A stretch of DNA of 64,000 nt from Anatilimnocola aggregata (lineage in GTDB: Bacteria > Planctomycetota > Planctomycetia > Pirellulales > Pirellulaceae): assembly GCF_007747655.1 (NCBI RefSeq), contig NZ_CP036274.1, positions 2,976,001-3,040,000 of the forward strand, written 5' to 3'. Positions 63,408 to 64,000 of this stretch are shown here, piece by piece (positions within the stretch are counted from its first letter, which is position 1; every line of letters starts with the position of its first letter). Under the pieces are notes generated by a model. The model saw only the letters and a list, made by a program, of their open reading frames with translations, had not been told where the DNA came from and did no database searches. Both the position numbers and the translations under genes were made by a program.

Positions 63408-63725
63408 CTACTTTTGTGCGCGTTTGCGGCTGCGCGTGCCGGTCTTCTCGGCGAGTTCGCCAGTGGTGGAGTCGAACGGTTCCGTCGTGGCCTGGCCTTC
63501 CTCATCGACGCTCGTGAGGAGCTCAATCTTCTGTTCGGCCGCATCCAGCAATTGATAACAGCGCTGCAGGTGCTGAATTCCCTGTTCGTAAAGTTGCAGG
63601 GACTTGCCGAGTCCCTGCTGGCCATCTTCCAGGCCGTACACAATCTTTTCGAGCGCAGCGAGCGACGACTCAAACGATTCGGGCTGATCGGCGGTTGCGT
63701 CGGGCGTGGCGGGGGACTTGGTCAT
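63408..63725 (-). CDS. xseB: Exodeoxyribonuclease VII small subunit
   Basis: A 105-residue XseB, the small helical subunit that joins several copies to one XseA in exonuclease VII, which degrades single-stranded DNA. The family motif region is ESFESSLAALEKIVYGLEDGQQGLGKSLQLYEQGIQHLQ split across helices (about 17-58). The N-terminal and Thr/Lys-rich C-terminal tails are extra. The ATG lies 3 bases after the xseA stop, so the two are co-translated in the usual xseA-xseB order. It is convergent with the second GTPase gene. Confidence 0.95.
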   Translation of the reverse strand: MTKSPATPDATADQPESFESSLAALEKIVYGLEDGQQGLGKSLQLYEQGIQHLQRCYQLLDAAEQKIELLTSVDEEGQATTEPFDSTTGELAEKTGTRSRKRAQK

Positions 63726-63728
63726 CTC

Positions 63729-64000
63729 TTACTCCGTTGCCTCGGGAATGCGTTCAACCTTGCTGACCACCTCGCCGCGCAGCAGGCGCGTGGTGAGCGT
63801 TTCGCCAATCGATAGTTGCGCAGCGTCGCGCACGACGCTGCCGTCGCTCCGCTGAGTGACGCTGTAGCCGCGCGTCAGAACTTGCAGCGGACTAAGCGAT
63901 TCCAGTCTGGCTGCCGTAGCAAGCAGCGAATCGCGTTGGCGTTTGACCTTACGGCGAATGGCCTGATCCATATTGCTCGACAGTTCGTCCAACCGCCGGG
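63729..64000 (-). CDS. xseA: Exodeoxyribonuclease VII large subunit (C-terminal part, cut by window edge)
   Basis: The last about 90 residues of XseA, the catalytic subunit of exonuclease VII. Visible: the C-terminal helix (AIRRKVKRQRDSLLATAARL), the short LSPLQVLTRGYSVTQRSDGSV segment and the final VDAAQL/IGETLTTRLLRGEVVSKVERI-type beta strand, matching XseA C-termini. The start and catalytic core lie beyond position 64000. It abuts xseB. Confidence 0.9.
   Translation of the reverse strand, partial: RRLDELSSNMDQAIRRKVKRQRDSLLATAARLESLSPLQVLTRGYSVTQRSDGSVVRDAAQLSIGETLTTRLLRGEVVSKVERIPEATE

Overview
The window looks like a chromosomal segment of a Planctomycetota bacterium, most likely of the Pirellulales. 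The evidence is: repeated planctomycete cytochrome (PSD1/DUF1549-DUF1553, DUF1592) and DUF1501/DUF1552 gene pairs; two DUF1559 pseudopilin-like proteins, each next to a small lipoprotein gene; a giant surface protein whose N-terminus carries the planctomycete LESLENRSLMAGD-type export motif; a gyrase A with a planctomycete-style insertion; and many short palindromic intergenic repeats. No rRNA, tRNA, CRISPR array, prophage or recognisable transposase was found.

Layout. 1-2.4 kb: an Hsp70-like ATPase with its DUF2760 partner (minus strand). 3.2-8.2 kb: a 1,677-residue secreted multidomain protein with a split cyclophilin domain and four tandem cadherin-like repeats, ended by a clear terminator. 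8.3-11.7 kb: a sugar isomerase/epimerase-like TIM barrel, an RbsD/FucU protein, a secreted YHS-like protein, a CheY-like receiver and an anchored hypothetical protein. 12.2-15 kb: an anchored coiled-coil protein, a small overlapping membrane protein and two tandem secretin-N-like proteins. 15.3-18.1 kb: gyrA, followed by about 700 bases without a gene that hold an orphan promoter-like site and several hairpins. 18.8-25.5 kb: an esterase-like hydrolase, a secreted hypothetical protein, DUF1559 plus lipoprotein, hpnE, an M20 peptidase and a small lower-GC ORF. 25.5-30.1 kb: a deoxyhypusine-synthase-like protein, then a two-gene KaiC-like ATPase/hybrid histidine kinase operon behind a near-perfect sigma-54 promoter.

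30.1-50 kb is mainly a block of planctomycete cytochrome/DUF1501-type genes, interrupted by a secreted protein, a TPR pseudogene, a sialidase-like BNR protein, a kelch-type protein, an HMA-like protein and a DUF202 membrane protein. Within it, a four-helix-bundle (23S rRNA intervening-sequence family) gene lies between a DUF1552 gene and a DUF1592 gene, flanked by 29-base inverted repeats. A third copy of the repeat forms the N-terminus of a nearby DUF1501 protein. 50-56.6 kb: a GNAT acetyltransferase, two lipoproteins (one TPR), a squalene-cyclase-like toroid protein, an HMA lipoprotein, a second DUF1559 plus lipoprotein pair and dense palindromic repeats. 56.6-64 kb: an LplT-acyltransferase-acyl-ACP ligase fusion, two membrane-associated YcjF/DUF697-like GTPases and the exodeoxyribonuclease VII genes xseB and xseA (xseA cut by the window edge).

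The strongest leads are (1) the four-helix gene and its repeats, which look like a small non-autonomous mobile unit that also supplies start codons, a stop codon and signal-peptide codons; (2) the sigma-54-driven KaiC-like/hybrid kinase pair with a pseudo-receiver; (3) the cyclophilin domain split by a surface-protein module; and (4) a possible structured RNA downstream of gyrA. Function calls rest on reading motifs by eye; no database search was run.
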